A stretch of 33,514 nt of DNA from Chloroflexota bacterium (GTDB lineage Bacteria > Chloroflexota > Anaerolineae > Promineifilales > Promineifilaceae), in the NCBI GenBank assembly GCA_024277135.1, contig JAJRVV010000145.1:1-33514 (forward strand), in the 5' to 3' direction. The position numbers and the translations under genes were made by a program. Positions 8,112 through 17,000 of the stretch are shown piece after piece; position 1 is the first letter of the stretch; every line of letters begins with the position of its first letter. The notes under the pieces are model-generated. The model made no database searches and was not told the origin of the DNA. It saw only the letters and a program-made list of their open reading frames with translations.

Positions 8112-8765
8112 ATGCTGAACGGAATTAACGAACGAAATGGATCGCATCAAAATAAATTTATGAATGGCTTTGTGAACGGCCGTACCCTCACCCACCCCGC
8201 CAAACCCGCCCAGAAAGAAGCGATTGAAACGGCCGTGCGCACGATTTTGGAAAGCGTAGGCGAAGACCCGGATCGCCAGGGTTTGCAAAGCACCCCGGAT
8301 CGGATCGCCCGCATGTATGATGAAGTTTTAGCCGGTTATAAAACTGACCCGGTCAAACTGGTCAACGGCGCTTTATTTGATGTGGATTATCAAGAGATGG
8401 TGGTGGTGAAGGAAATTGAGTTCTTCAGCATGTGCGAACATCATATGTTGCCCTTTTACGGCCGTGCCCACGTCGCCTACATCCCCTCAGATAAAGTGAT
8501 CGGCCTCTCTAAAATCCCTCGGCTGGTAGATATGTTCGCCCGCCGCCTGCAAGTGCAAGAGCGGATGACGGGCCAAATTGCCGAAATCATTGACGAAATC
8601 CTGGCCCCATTAGGCGTAGCGGTCGTGGTTGAAGGCACGCATATGTGCTCCACCATGCGCGGCGTCAAAAAAGAACATGCCCGCATGGTCACCAGCGCCA
8701 TGTTGGGCCAATTTAAGGAAGATAAAGATCTGCGCGACGAGTTCATGCAGCACATCCGCAGCTAA
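8112..8765 (+). CDS. folE: GTP cyclohydrolase I (FolE, type IA)
   Basis: FolE converts GTP to dihydroneopterin triphosphate, the first step to folates, pterins and queuosine. The zinc and active-site blocks are intact: [12 protein letters not shown] with Cys108, His110 and His111, and [11 protein letters not shown] with Cys179. The block [20 protein letters not shown] (50-69) is the classic N-terminal signature, and [20 protein letters not shown] is the substrate-side motif. I chose the ATG at 8112 because AGGAAAG lies just upstream; the frame stays open to another ATG at 8040, which would add 24 residues with no family counterpart. The first 30 residues are a non-conserved polar extension. 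Only a weak promoter could be found in 7884-8111. A palindromic repeat starts right after the stop. Confidence 0.95.
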   Translation: MLNGINERNGSHQNKFMNGFVNGRTLTHPAKPAQKEAIETAVRTILESVGEDPDRQGLQSTPDRIARMYDEVLAGYKTDPVKLVNGALFDVDYQEMVVVKEIEFFSMCEHHMLPFYGRAHVAYIPSDKVIGLSKIPRLVDMFARRLQVQERMTGQIAEIIDEILAPLGVAVVVEGTHMCSTMRGVKKEHARMVTSAMLGQFKEDKDLRDEFMQHIRS

Positions 8766-8766
8766 C

Positions 8767-8841
8767 AGTATTCAGTTGGCAGTAATCAGTATTCAGTTGG
8801 CGGTTCTCACTGGTCACTGAATACTGATTACTGAATACTGG
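8767..8841. repeat. ACTGAATACTGA-type inverted repeat, copy 3, overlapping the fumarylacetoacetase stop
   Basis: CAGTATTCAGT units on the left pair with ACTGAATACTGATTACTGAA on the right. The loop segment CTCACTGGTCACTGAATACT matches copy 1. The repeat fills the gap between the convergent folE and fumarylacetoacetase genes, and its right arm encodes the last residues and the stop of the latter. Confidence 0.8.
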
Positions 8842-10111
8842 TCGCTGCCGCCAACACTTTCCCCGTCACCTCCCCAAAACCAACCCGATACCCCTCCCCC
8901 TGGCACCAACCGGTGAGCGTCACTCTGTCCCCATCTTGCAAAAAGGCGCGGGTTTCGCCGTTAAGCAATGTTAACGGTCGTTCCCCCCGCCAGGAAAGCT
9001 CTAACATGGAACCATACGAATCTGGCGTCGGCCCGCTGATAGTGCCGGAAGCCAGCAAATCGCCGGGGCGCAAATTGCAGCCGCTGATGGTGTGATGCGC
9101 CACCTGCTGCGCCATGTTCCAGTACAGGGTGCGAAAGTTTGATTGGCTGATGATGACAGGTTCGGGATTGACGGCCGTTTGCAATCGCACTTCCAAATGA
9201 ATATCAAACGCCTCGTTGCCGGGAGTCCGTAAATAAGGCAAAGGGGCAGGCGATTGCTCCGGCCCGACGCAGCGGAACGGCTCCAGCGCGTCCAGCGTCA
9301 TCACCCAGGGCGAAATGGAGGTGGCAAAGTTTTTCGCCAAAAAAGGGCCAAGCGGCCGGTATTCCCAACTTTGGATGTCGCGGGCGCTCCAATCATTAAC
9401 CAAGACCAACCCAAAAATCTGCTGGGCGGCTTGCCGGACGGCTACCGGTTGCCCCAACTCGCTGCCGGGGCCGATGAAAAAGCCCATCTCCAGTTCAAAA
9501 TCCAGTTGGCGGCTGGGGCCGAATCGGGGCGAATCGCCAGCTTGACCCGGCCTTTGCTGCCCCCAGGGGCGGCGAATGGTTTGCCCGCTCACCATCACCG
9601 AACTGGCACGGCCGTGATACGCCACCGGCATATGCCGCCAGTTAGGCAGGAGCGCATGGGCCGGGTCACGAAACATACGACCCACATTGCTGGCATGTTC
9701 CCGCGACGAGTAAAAATCGGTGTAATCCCCAATTTGCGCCGGCAGGTGCATCTGCACCTCAGCCATCGGCCAAAATGCTTCCCGGCGCAATCCCGCATCA
9801 TCGCGCAAAATGGGATTATCTGCCCGCAGCAGGGTTTGAATGAGCCGGCGCGCTTCTTGCCAGGCAGCCCGGCCGTACCCCATAAACGCATTCAACGACG
9901 GCCGGGCAAACACATCCGCCGCAAACGCCTTGCCGGATAACAATCCCCGTTTCTGCAAGACGGCCAAATCCAGCGCCCAATCCCCGATAGCCACGCCTAC
10001 CCGCGCCGCGCCGCCGCCAGCCGGACTAAACACCCCAAACGGCAGGTTTTGGATGGGGAAATGAGAAGTTTCCGCCACATCAATGAATGAATGCAATTCT
10101 CTTTCGGTCAT
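8828..10111 (-). CDS. fahA: Fumarylacetoacetase
   Basis: This enzyme splits 4-fumarylacetoacetate to fumarate and acetoacetate, the last step of tyrosine and homogentisate breakdown. The N-terminal domain block PIQNLPFGVFSP is followed by the metal and catalytic blocks of the C-terminal barrel: DYTDFYSSREHASNVGRMFR, LDFELEMGFFIGPG, VLVNDWSARDIQSWEY and GPFLAKNFATSISPWV. The length of 427 is close to that of the animal and bacterial enzymes. I use the ATG at 10111; an in-frame TTG seven codons earlier has no better site. Other tyrosine-pathway genes are not in the window. The C-terminal TSIQ and stop come from the adjoining repeat. It lies downstream of a terminated small gene, so it probably has its own weak promoter. 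Confidence 0.93.
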   Translation of the reverse strand: MTERELHSFIDVAETSHFPIQNLPFGVFSPAGGGAARVGVAIGDWALDLAVLQKRGLLSGKAFAADVFARPSLNAFMGYGRAAWQEARRLIQTLLRADNPILRDDAGLRREAFWPMAEVQMHLPAQIGDYTDFYSSREHASNVGRMFRDPAHALLPNWRHMPVAYHGRASSVMVSGQTIRRPWGQQRPGQAGDSPRFGPSRQLDFELEMGFFIGPGSELGQPVAVRQAAQQIFGLVLVNDWSARDIQSWEYRPLGPFLAKNFATSISPWVMTLDALEPFRCVGPEQSPAPLPYLRTPGNEAFDIHLEVRLQTAVNPEPVIISQSNFRTLYWNMAQQVAHHTISGCNLRPGDLLASGTISGPTPDSYGSMLELSWRGERPLTLLNGETRAFLQDGDRVTLTGWCQGEGYRVGFGEVTGKVLAAATSIQ

Positions 10112-10130
10112 GCCGTTTATCCATTCGATC

Positions 10131-10161
10131 AAAAAAGCCCCGGCGGATAGCCAGGGCTTTG
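10131..10161 (-). terminator. Rho-independent terminator of the 66-aa gene
   Basis: On the reverse strand AAAGCCCTGGC can pair with GCCGGGGCTTT (two mismatched or bulged positions), followed by a run of six T. It separates the 66-aa gene from the fumarylacetoacetase gene. Confidence 0.75.
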
Positions 10162-10180
10162 CATGAGCGTCAATGAGGCA

Positions 10181-10381
10181 TTAGCCAGCTTTTTTCAAGA
10201 CCGGCAAACCATTGCGGCTTTCACTAACTTGATAACCTGCCGGAACAGCGTCCAGCGATCCATCATCTCTGACATCTTTGGCAAAGAAGTAGATCGTCTG
10301 GGTACGGCCGTTCTTCAACGTCGTATCTTTTTTGTGCAGGAAATAGGTGCGTCCTTTGGAGTTTGTGAAACTAAAAGCCAT
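10181..10381 (-). CDS. Small conserved hypothetical protein (66 aa)
   Basis: The function is unknown to me, although the pattern KGRTYFLHKKD, then NGRTQTIYFFAKDV, DAVPAGYQVSES and GLPVLKKA is familiar from small proteins of Chloroflexota and some other phyla, and I believe it is a conserved family. It is basic and soluble, probably beta-rich, with many aromatic residues. It is a real gene by signals: GGAAGGA before the ATG, a promoter at 10413-10440 and a terminator at 10131-10161, which make it a single-gene transcript. The 8-base palindrome overlapping its promoter could be a regulator site. Confidence 0.8.
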   Translation of the reverse strand: MAFSFTNSKGRTYFLHKKDTTLKNGRTQTIYFFAKDVRDDGSLDAVPAGYQVSESRNGLPVLKKAG

Positions 10382-10412
10382 ATCATCCTTCCTTTGTGTA
10401 AAATTTCGCCAG

Positions 10413-10440
10413 ATTTTAGGAAAATCTGCCGCTTCAACAA
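10413..10440 (-). promoter_or_regulatory. Promoter of the 66-aa gene with an overlapping palindrome
   Basis: On the reverse strand TTGTTG (10435-10440) and TAAAAT (10413-10418) are 16 bases apart. The perfect palindrome CAGATTTTAGGAAAATCTG (10410-10428) covers the -10 and could be an operator. Confidence 0.55.
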
Positions 10441-10809
10441 TACATTATGACACGAACAGGACTTGATGTTAGACTATTCTCGACAAGTTGACAAGCAATC
10501 TACAGAAAACCTCATAAATTCTCTCCAGGCGGCCCCTGGAAAATATGTGGGAAACGACCGTAAAACCCATCCACCATCACCACGAGAGACCATTCATCCC
10601 CAAATCCATCAAATCCTATCTTGCACTGCGTCATAAAACCACTTAGAATTAGTTACAGGAGCCACCAGTGTCACCATATAATACGTAAACAAAACATTAT
10701 GACACAAAATCCTCCTGACCAAACAGATACATACAGCCCCACCCTATTTAGCCCTGCCCGCTCAACACACCACCAACGCCTGCTTTACCCTCGCAAAAAC
10801 AGTAACCAG

Positions 10810-10839
10810 TTGACACAAAGAAAAAGAGAAGTTTATACT
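10810..10839 (+). promoter_or_regulatory. Sigma-70 type promoter of the acyl-CoA ligase gene
   Basis: Perfect TTGACA (10810-10815) and TATACT (10834-10839) are 18 bases apart, about 80 bases before the ATG at 10918. AAGGAG follows at about 10906-10911. Confidence 0.8.
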
Positions 10840-10917
10840 TTAGTTATGTTAATGTTTGAAGTTGTTCGCCGCCTCTATCTGCCCCTCACCAGGGCCTAAT
10901 ACAAAAAGGAGTCTCCC

Positions 10918-12621
10918 ATGCCCATAACATACGCCGACAAACCGTGGATCAAACAATATGATGAAGGTATTCCCGCCACCATCGAAGTCCCCGATTACCC
11001 CCTCCATCAATTCTTGGTTGATTCAGCTCAAAAATACCCCGATCACACCGCCATCATCTTCAAAGACAAAACCATCTCCTACCGCCAGCTCGACGAACTG
11101 ACAGATGCAGTCGCCGCCGGATTGGCCGCCAACGGCTTCAAAAAAGGAGATCGCGCCGTCATCTACATGGCCAACAGCCCTCAATTCGTCATCAGCTACT
11201 TCGGCATCCTCAAAGCCGGCGGCATCGCCATTGCCACTAATCCCCTCTACACCGAGCGGGAACTAGAACACCAACTTGCCGATTGCGGCGCGGAAACCGT
11301 CTTTGTCATGAGCCGGTATTATCCACAGCTTAAGCGCGTCCAAAAAGGCGGCAAAACCCGGGTCAAGCGCATCATCGCCACCAACATCAAAGAGTATTTC
11401 CCGGCCCATATCAAATTACTCTTCACTCTCTTGCTGGAAAAGAAAAACGGCGACCGGGTTACGCTGGAAGCGGGTGATATGTGGTATCAGGATTTCATCG
11501 CGGCCGGACGAAAAGCCGCCAAACCTGATGTCGCCATCACCGGCGCTGACGTCGCCTTGCTACAATACACCGGCGGTACCACTGGCCTGGCCAAAGGGGC
11601 GGTGGGCTTGCACCGCAGCCTGGTAGCCAACACACTCATGCTGCAAGCGTGGCTCGAATGGGAATATGGCAAAGAAGGGTTCCTGGCCGCCATCCCCTTC
11701 TTTCACGTCTACGGCATGGTCACCGCCATGATATTTTCTATTTCCGTGGCCGGCCGCATGATCATCATCCCCAATCCACGCGACCAGAAGGATTTACTGG
11801 GCGCCATCAACAAATACAAACCCGGCATCTTCCCCGGCGTGCCCGCCATGTACAACGCCATCAACAACAACCCGGACGTGGCCGCCGGTAAATATGACAT
11901 CCGCTCCATTCGCGCCTGTATCTCCGGTTCGGCGCCGCTGCTGCTGGAGACGAAACGTAAGTTTGAGGAGTTGACAGGCGGTTCTTTGGTAGAAGGATTT
12001 GGCATGACGGAAACGTTTGTCGCCACCCACGCCAATCCCATCAACGGCGTCAACAAGGAAGGTTCTATCGGCCTCCCCTTGCCCAATGTAGAAAGCCGGA
12101 TTGTGGATGTGGAATCGGGCGAAAATGATATGCCGGTTGGCGAAGAGGGAGAATTGATCATCAAAAGCCCATCGGTGATGCAAGGGTATTGGCAAATGCC
12201 CACCGAAACGACCAACTCGCTGCGGGATGGCTGGCTCTATTCCGGCGACATCGCCAAGATGGACGAGGAGGGTTTCTTCTTCATCACAGATCGAAAGAAA
12301 GACATGATCATCGCTGGCGGTTACAACATTTACCCGCGCGAGGTGGAAGAAGTGCTTATCCAGCATCCGGCCGTGCAAGAGGTGACGGTGGCCGGTGTGC
12401 CCCACCAGCATCGCGGCGAGACCGTTAAGGCGTGGATTGTCAAACAGCCTGGCGATGCCACCACGGAAGAAGAGATCATTGAGTGGAGCAAAGGGTTGTT
12501 AGCGAAGTACAAATACCCGCGTCTGATAGAGTTCATGGATGAGCTGCCCAAAACGACAGTGGGCAAGGTATTAAAGCGGAAATTGGTGAAAGCGCATAAG
12601 GAAAAGCAAAAAGCAGCGTAA
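10918..12621 (+). CDS. fadD: Long-chain fatty-acid--CoA ligase (AMP-forming)
   Basis: The enzyme activates a fatty acid to its acyl-adenylate and then the CoA thioester. ANL-family blocks are all present: A3 P-loop YTGGTTGLAKGA (from residue 217), A4 IPFFHVYGMV, A5 VEGFGMTETF, A7 GWLYSGDIA, A8 FITDRKKDMIIAGGYNIYPR and the catalytic-Lys block PKTTVGKVLKRKL near the end. The N-terminal 45 residues with PLHQFLVDSAQKYPDHTAII fit the FadD group. The length of 567 is typical. The strong promoter and AAGGAG site suggest good expression, and a GC-rich hairpin at 12634-12676 follows. No ACGGCCGT octamer falls between 10311 and 12965, unlike most neighbouring genes, which could mean more recent arrival or only chance. 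The preferred chain length is unknown. Confidence 0.93.
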   Translation: MPITYADKPWIKQYDEGIPATIEVPDYPLHQFLVDSAQKYPDHTAIIFKDKTISYRQLDELTDAVAAGLAANGFKKGDRAVIYMANSPQFVISYFGILKAGGIAIATNPLYTERELEHQLADCGAETVFVMSRYYPQLKRVQKGGKTRVKRIIATNIKEYFPAHIKLLFTLLLEKKNGDRVTLEAGDMWYQDFIAAGRKAAKPDVAITGADVALLQYTGGTTGLAKGAVGLHRSLVANTLMLQAWLEWEYGKEGFLAAIPFFHVYGMVTAMIFSISVAGRMIIIPNPRDQKDLLGAINKYKPGIFPGVPAMYNAINNNPDVAAGKYDIRSIRACISGSAPLLLETKRKFEELTGGSLVEGFGMTETFVATHANPINGVNKEGSIGLPLPNVESRIVDVESGENDMPVGEEGELIIKSPSVMQGYWQMPTETTNSLRDGWLYSGDIAKMDEEGFFFITDRKKDMIIAGGYNIYPREVEEVLIQHPAVQEVTVAGVPHQHRGETVKAWIVKQPGDATTEEEIIEWSKGLLAKYKYPRLIEFMDELPKTTVGKVLKRKLVKAHKEKQKAA

Positions 12622-12633
12622 CCGTGAAAGTTA

Positions 12634-12676
12634 GACCTGTGAGGTTGGCAACGGAAGGCCGCCAACCTCACAGGTC
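12634..12676. repeat. 16-base inverted repeat after the acyl-CoA ligase gene
   Basis: GACCTGTGAGGTTGGC (12634-12649) and its perfect complement (12661-12676) flank an 11-base loop. It could stop transcription or protect the transcript end, though only CTCTTACC follows and there is no real T-run. It belongs to a different family from the CCTCCCGG repeat next to it. Confidence 0.7.
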
Positions 12677-12698
12677 TCTTACCCCATCAGTAACCGTT

Positions 12699-12758
12699 CA
12701 TCCTCCCGGAGGTTGAGATGGGTTAAATGCCGCTTAACTCGTGAACCTCCGGGAGGAT
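12699..12758. repeat. Palindromic repeat, CCTCCCGGAGGTT family, copy 4
   Basis: Arms CATCCTCCCGGAGGTT (12699-12714) and AACCTCCGGGAGGAT (12744-12758) flank a loop with GGTTAAATGCCGCTTAACTC. The frame of the next gene stays open into this repeat, but its true start is further on. Confidence 0.85.
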
Positions 12759-12793
12759 TTGTCAGTTGCCGGCAGTGTGTACAACAGAATACT

Positions 12794-13900
12794 ATGAGTA
12801 ATTTTGACACGAATCTGTTTGTCAACCAGGAAAAAAAGTTTCGCGGTTTTCAAAAGTTACTGCAAGCTGGTACCCGGCAGTCGGTGATGCTGATTGAAGC
12901 GCCGCAGGACATGGGTAAGTCGTGGCTGTTGGGCCGGATGGAGCACCACTGTCAGGCAGAGTTAACGGCCGTACTCGTAGCCCAGGTTGATTTCCGCAAT
13001 CCCCGCGAACTGCATGAAATCCAAGACAGCCTGGGGCTGATCCGCCTGCTGCGCAACAAGCTGGGCGATTCCCTTCATTTCAACCCCCTTAACAGCGCCA
13101 TCAACAGCTTCACCGAAGCCCAATCCGGCGGCCAAAATCGCGGGCTGGCGCTGGTGCGGCGCAGCCTTGAGACCTATTTCAACCTGGAAGAGCTAAAGAC
13201 GCTCTGCTTCGATTTGGGCGTCAATTACGACAATCTGGCCGGCGAAACCCTGGCCGGAAAATCGCGGGAACTGGTCAACTACTGCCAGCGGCACAATCTC
13301 CTGCCCGATTTGCTGGCATTGTGCCAGGAAGCCCGTCCAGAGGTGGATTGGCAGCAGGGGATAGATGGGCTGGGGGACACGGCCGTCACCCCCGCCACCC
13401 CCACCACCGACACCGACCTCATCCGCGACAACAACACCCCCATCTGGGCCGACAGCGAAATGGAACGCCGCCGCGCCGAACAGCAAATCAATAACGCCTT
13501 TTTCGAATGCCTGTCAGCTCTGATTCAGAACTCCGAACAAATCGTCTTTCTCTTTGACTCAATTGAAAACGCTCCCGACACTGCCGAAAATTGGGTAAAA
13601 GCCGAACTCCTGCCCCGCCTGCGTGACGGACAAATCAGTAAAATCACCATCATCATCACCGGCCGCAAAACCCCCGACCTCACCGACCTGGATATGAACC
13701 CCTTGCTGGTACAAACCAACCTCGATCCCTTCACCGAACAGGATGTGCGTGAATACTTTGAAGAGAAGCGTAAAATTCCCGACCTCGATTTACGTACCAT
13801 CATGCTCACCAGCGGCGGCGTCCCCGGCGCGTTAGCGATGATGGCGGATCACGCCATGGCTAGAGCCGACGATGACGACGATTTTTTCAGCGATCTATAA
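12794..13900 (+). CDS. STAND-type NTPase with a nested effector-associated (Death-like) domain (368 aa)
   Basis: The protein is an AAA/STAND-like P-loop NTPase. A divergent Walker A, APQDMGKS, is at 36-43, a Walker B with IVFLFDS at 250-256, a sensor-like TIIITGR at 285-291 and a lid with the STAND GxP pattern SGGVPGALAMM at 340-350. Between Walker A and B, residues 117-187 form a separate helical domain (RRSLETYFNLEELKTLCFDL, then YDNLAGETLAGKSRELVNYC). This resembles the effector-associated adaptor domains of bacterial conflict systems; I cannot number the subtype. A Pro/Thr-rich linker follows (196-215). The chain ends where a winged helix is expected, and that part opens the next gene. 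I start at the ATG at 12794, since the upstream frame lies in a repeat. Its job as a sensor or switch is inference. Confidence 0.78.
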   Translation: MSNFDTNLFVNQEKKFRGFQKLLQAGTRQSVMLIEAPQDMGKSWLLGRMEHHCQAELTAVLVAQVDFRNPRELHEIQDSLGLIRLLRNKLGDSLHFNPLNSAINSFTEAQSGGQNRGLALVRRSLETYFNLEELKTLCFDLGVNYDNLAGETLAGKSRELVNYCQRHNLLPDLLALCQEARPEVDWQQGIDGLGDTAVTPATPTTDTDLIRDNNTPIWADSEMERRRAEQQINNAFFECLSALIQNSEQIVFLFDSIENAPDTAENWVKAELLPRLRDGQISKITIIITGRKTPDLTDLDMNPLLVQTNLDPFTEQDVREYFEEKRKIPDLDLRTIMLTSGGVPGALAMMADHAMARADDDDDFFSDL

Positions 13901-13915
13901 TATTTCGGGACTGTG

Positions 13916-13961
13916 GCCGGTCTCCTGACCGCGCCACACTGGGCACGGTCGGGAGACCGGC
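13916..13961. repeat. GCCGGTCTCCTGACCG inverted repeat between the two STAND genes
   Basis: Arms at 13916-13931 and 13946-13961 are complementary with one mismatch, over a 14-base loop. It lies 45 bases before the ATG at 14007. It could lower expression of the second gene relative to the first, or be a dispersed repeat. Confidence 0.75.
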
Positions 13962-14006
13962 CCGAGCGTCCCCAAGTTTTTGAGAAGATACGATCTATAG
14001 CCCCCA

Positions 14007-17000
14007 ATGAACACAACTGAAACCATCACCCTGCTGCTGACTCAAATCATGGATGACGTGCATCCATTAATGGCGGAAGGGCTGCATTTGGCGGCCGTCC
14101 CCTACTGGTACAACGCCGACTTGTATGGGGCCATGCGGCAGCGGGACGACGGCCGTAACCAGGGCCTCATCCAACGCCTCACCCGCTACTCCTTTGTCAT
14201 CCCTCTGACCGGGGATGGCGACGGCCAGCCCACCTACATGGTGCGCGCCGACGAGCGCATGTTCCTACAGCGCCATTGGATCGCCAAAGATCGGAACGCC
14301 TACCTCGCTGCCCATCAACAAGCCCTCGACTACTTCATCGCCCACCCCGACCCCAACCCCTTCGCCCAGGCCCAATACCGGCTTTACCACCAACTCATGG
14401 TGGACATTCACGCCGGGATGGATTACCTGGTAGACCGGTTCCGCCAATTTCACAGCGAACGGCAACTCACCGCCATTGACAACCTGCTGAAGACGGCCAA
14501 AGAAGCCCGCTTTTACCTCGCCATGCTGGAAAACGAGTCATTGAGCGAGTTGGACGATTTACTGGCCCATCTCCGGGCGCGGATGAGCCAGCTTCGCGGC
14601 CATTGGGACGACAGCCTGCCCCCCTTGCAGCGGCTGCGTCACAAACCTGACCTGCCCCCCTGGCTGCGTCCCTACGTCACCCGCGCTTACGGCCGCGCCC
14701 TGGCCGAAACCGGTCAATTTGTGGAAGCGATGGGCGAATACGAAACCGCCCTCAAACTATTTGAGCAGCAATCCGCCGCCATCAGCGACACCGCCGCCAT
14801 CCACGCCGAACGCGCCCACACCCTCATCGCCCTGGGCGACGCCAGCGTCAATCTGGCCCTGGCCGCCCGCGGCCACGACGCCCCCCGCTCCGTCCAGCCC
14901 GGCTTGATCCAGCGGCTTTTCGACGCTTCACAAGTCTACCTTTCCCTGCCGCTCATGTTTTACCTGAGCTTTTACCTGGGCAAACGAGTGTGGCATCCCC
15001 GATTCTGGCCCACTTTGCACAACCTGGACTGGCTCATCGCCCGCTTATTCGCCGCCGGCGCGCGCTATTACCGGCAGGCCGACCCCATCCTGGAAAAATA
15101 TGGCGCGCCATCCGAAGGCGTCGCCGCCGATGAAAAGCTGGCCGTCCTTTACCTGGCGCTGGGCGACGCCGAACAGGCGGAACTGTTACTGGAATCGCTG
15201 CTGGCGGAAGAAGAAGCGCCACTGGGTGAATACCGGCGGGCGGCCGTGCGCGTGGGGCTGGGGCGGGCCAGGCTGCGGTTAGGCCGATATGCCGCCGCCC
15301 AGGAACAGTTGGAATTGGCGCTGCCGGTGTTGCAGTTATATGAAGATCGGGAACTGCAAGCCGTGTCCCAAGCCTTACTGGGCGAAACTTTAACCGAACG
15401 TGGCGACCCGGCAAAAGCGGTGCGGGCTTACCGGCGTTCGTCGAAGCTGTACCGCCGTCTCCGCGACCAAACCGGGCAAACGAACGCGGCCGAACGATTG
15501 GAAGCGTTGATCGCGGACGGCGGCATCCCGCCCAACGTTCAATCGGCCGCCCAAACCGCCGCCGCCGGGGTTGAAGAGCGCCATTATCCGGTGCGCTACC
15601 GCCACCCGGCTACGGTGCTGTTCCAACGGGCCATCATCCTGCTGGCGGCCCTCCTCATCTTCCTCATCCCCCTCATCATCATCCGCATCGAAACGGGCAC
15701 GGCCGTCCTGCCCGACATCACCTTCAACGCCTCCCCCCTCCTCCGCTCCGACTCGCCCGATTTCACGCCCGATTTGAGCCAGGGCGTGGTCGCCCTCAGC
15801 CTGGCCCCCGCCCCCAACCCGGACGTTGTGTTCTGGCTGGGCGCGCTCATTTTGCTGGTGGAACTGCTGCTTTCCACCGGCATCGGCATCTTCGCCATTT
15901 TCAACACCTCGTTGGCAAAAATCCAGGCGCGCGCCCGCGCCCGCGCCGTCCACCTCTCCCCGGACAACATCCGCATCGGCGACACCACGCTCCGTTGGGC
16001 CGACATCAGCCGCTGCTGGCTGGCCGATGTGTCGCTGGCGCGGGAGATGATGCCCGACAACTCGACCCTCACCCTGACTGATGGCGACGGCCGTCTCACC
16101 ATCAGCGGCAACACCGCCTGGTATCCCGCCCTCAAAAAACATATCTTGTCCCGCCTGCCAGAAACCGCCCAGCAAACTGATTTCAGCTTCAGCCTGCTGC
16201 GCAGCCGGTTGGGGTTCGTCTACCTGGCCACCATCGGCCTCATCGGGCTGCTGGCGATTTTGGGCCAACTGGCGGCGCGTACCGTCATCGCCGACCTGCC
16301 CCTGGTGCGCTACAGTCTGGCCGATTTGTACCCCTTCCTCTACCTGGGGCTGTTCATCCCGCCGGCGATCTGGTTCATCATCAAGCCGATACAAATACGG
16401 CGGCATACCCAACCGGACAGCCGGATGGGATTGTGGCTGGGCGGCCTGGGCCTGGGGCTGGCTGTTTTGCGCGTCATCACCCTGTTCCGCCCCTGGCTGA
16501 CGGTTCCCGACATTTACATGCCGCTGCTGATTTTGATTTTGGTGGGCTACGGCGGCTATGTGGCCGCGAACGGCCGTCATCCGCTGCATCCCGATCAACC
16601 CTTGCCCAATTGGGGACGCGGCGGGGTGATGGTGGCAGTGACGGCCGTCTTCCTGCTGATGGGGCTGAGCATTGGCCGGGAAACGGGCATGTACCACTTC
16701 ATGGTGTTGGGCGACGCCGCACGCGACGCCGCTCAACAAACCCAAGACCCGGTAGAACGAGCCGAACGGCTGGCGGCGGCGGTGGACGCCTATGATCAAT
16801 CCGTCCGCATCTCCGAAATCCGCATCCTGGGCGTTGACAGCCGATTGGGCGCCCGCATCCCCCTGGGATTGCCTCGCCCCCACCGCTTTTCCTGGATGGC
16901 GGCGCTGAACGGCCGCGCCGCCATGCAATCCCAACTGGGCAACTACAAACCCGCCATTGACGATTACACCGCCCTGCTGGCGTACAGCGACCAACAAGCG

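Larger units (their letters stand above)
10382..10917. other. 536-base intergenic region with two promoters and no credible gene
   Basis: The left part carries the promoter of the 66-aa gene and the right part that of the acyl-CoA ligase gene. A 12-base direct repeat, ACATTATGACAC, occurs at 10442-10453 and 10694-10705. The region is more AT-rich than its neighbours and lacks the ACGGCCGT octamer. An open frame at 10621-10899 contains the ligase promoter and has no protein-like pattern. Confidence 0.7.

Noticed and set aside
10621-10899. Open frame of 92 codons before the acyl-CoA ligase gene
   Set aside because: It contains the TTGACA/TATACT promoter of the next gene, has no ribosome site and no protein-like pattern.
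12713-12793. Longer N-terminus for the STAND NTPase gene
   Set aside because: The added 27 residues would be encoded by the palindromic repeat and have no counterpart in the family; the ATG at 12794 begins the natural fold.
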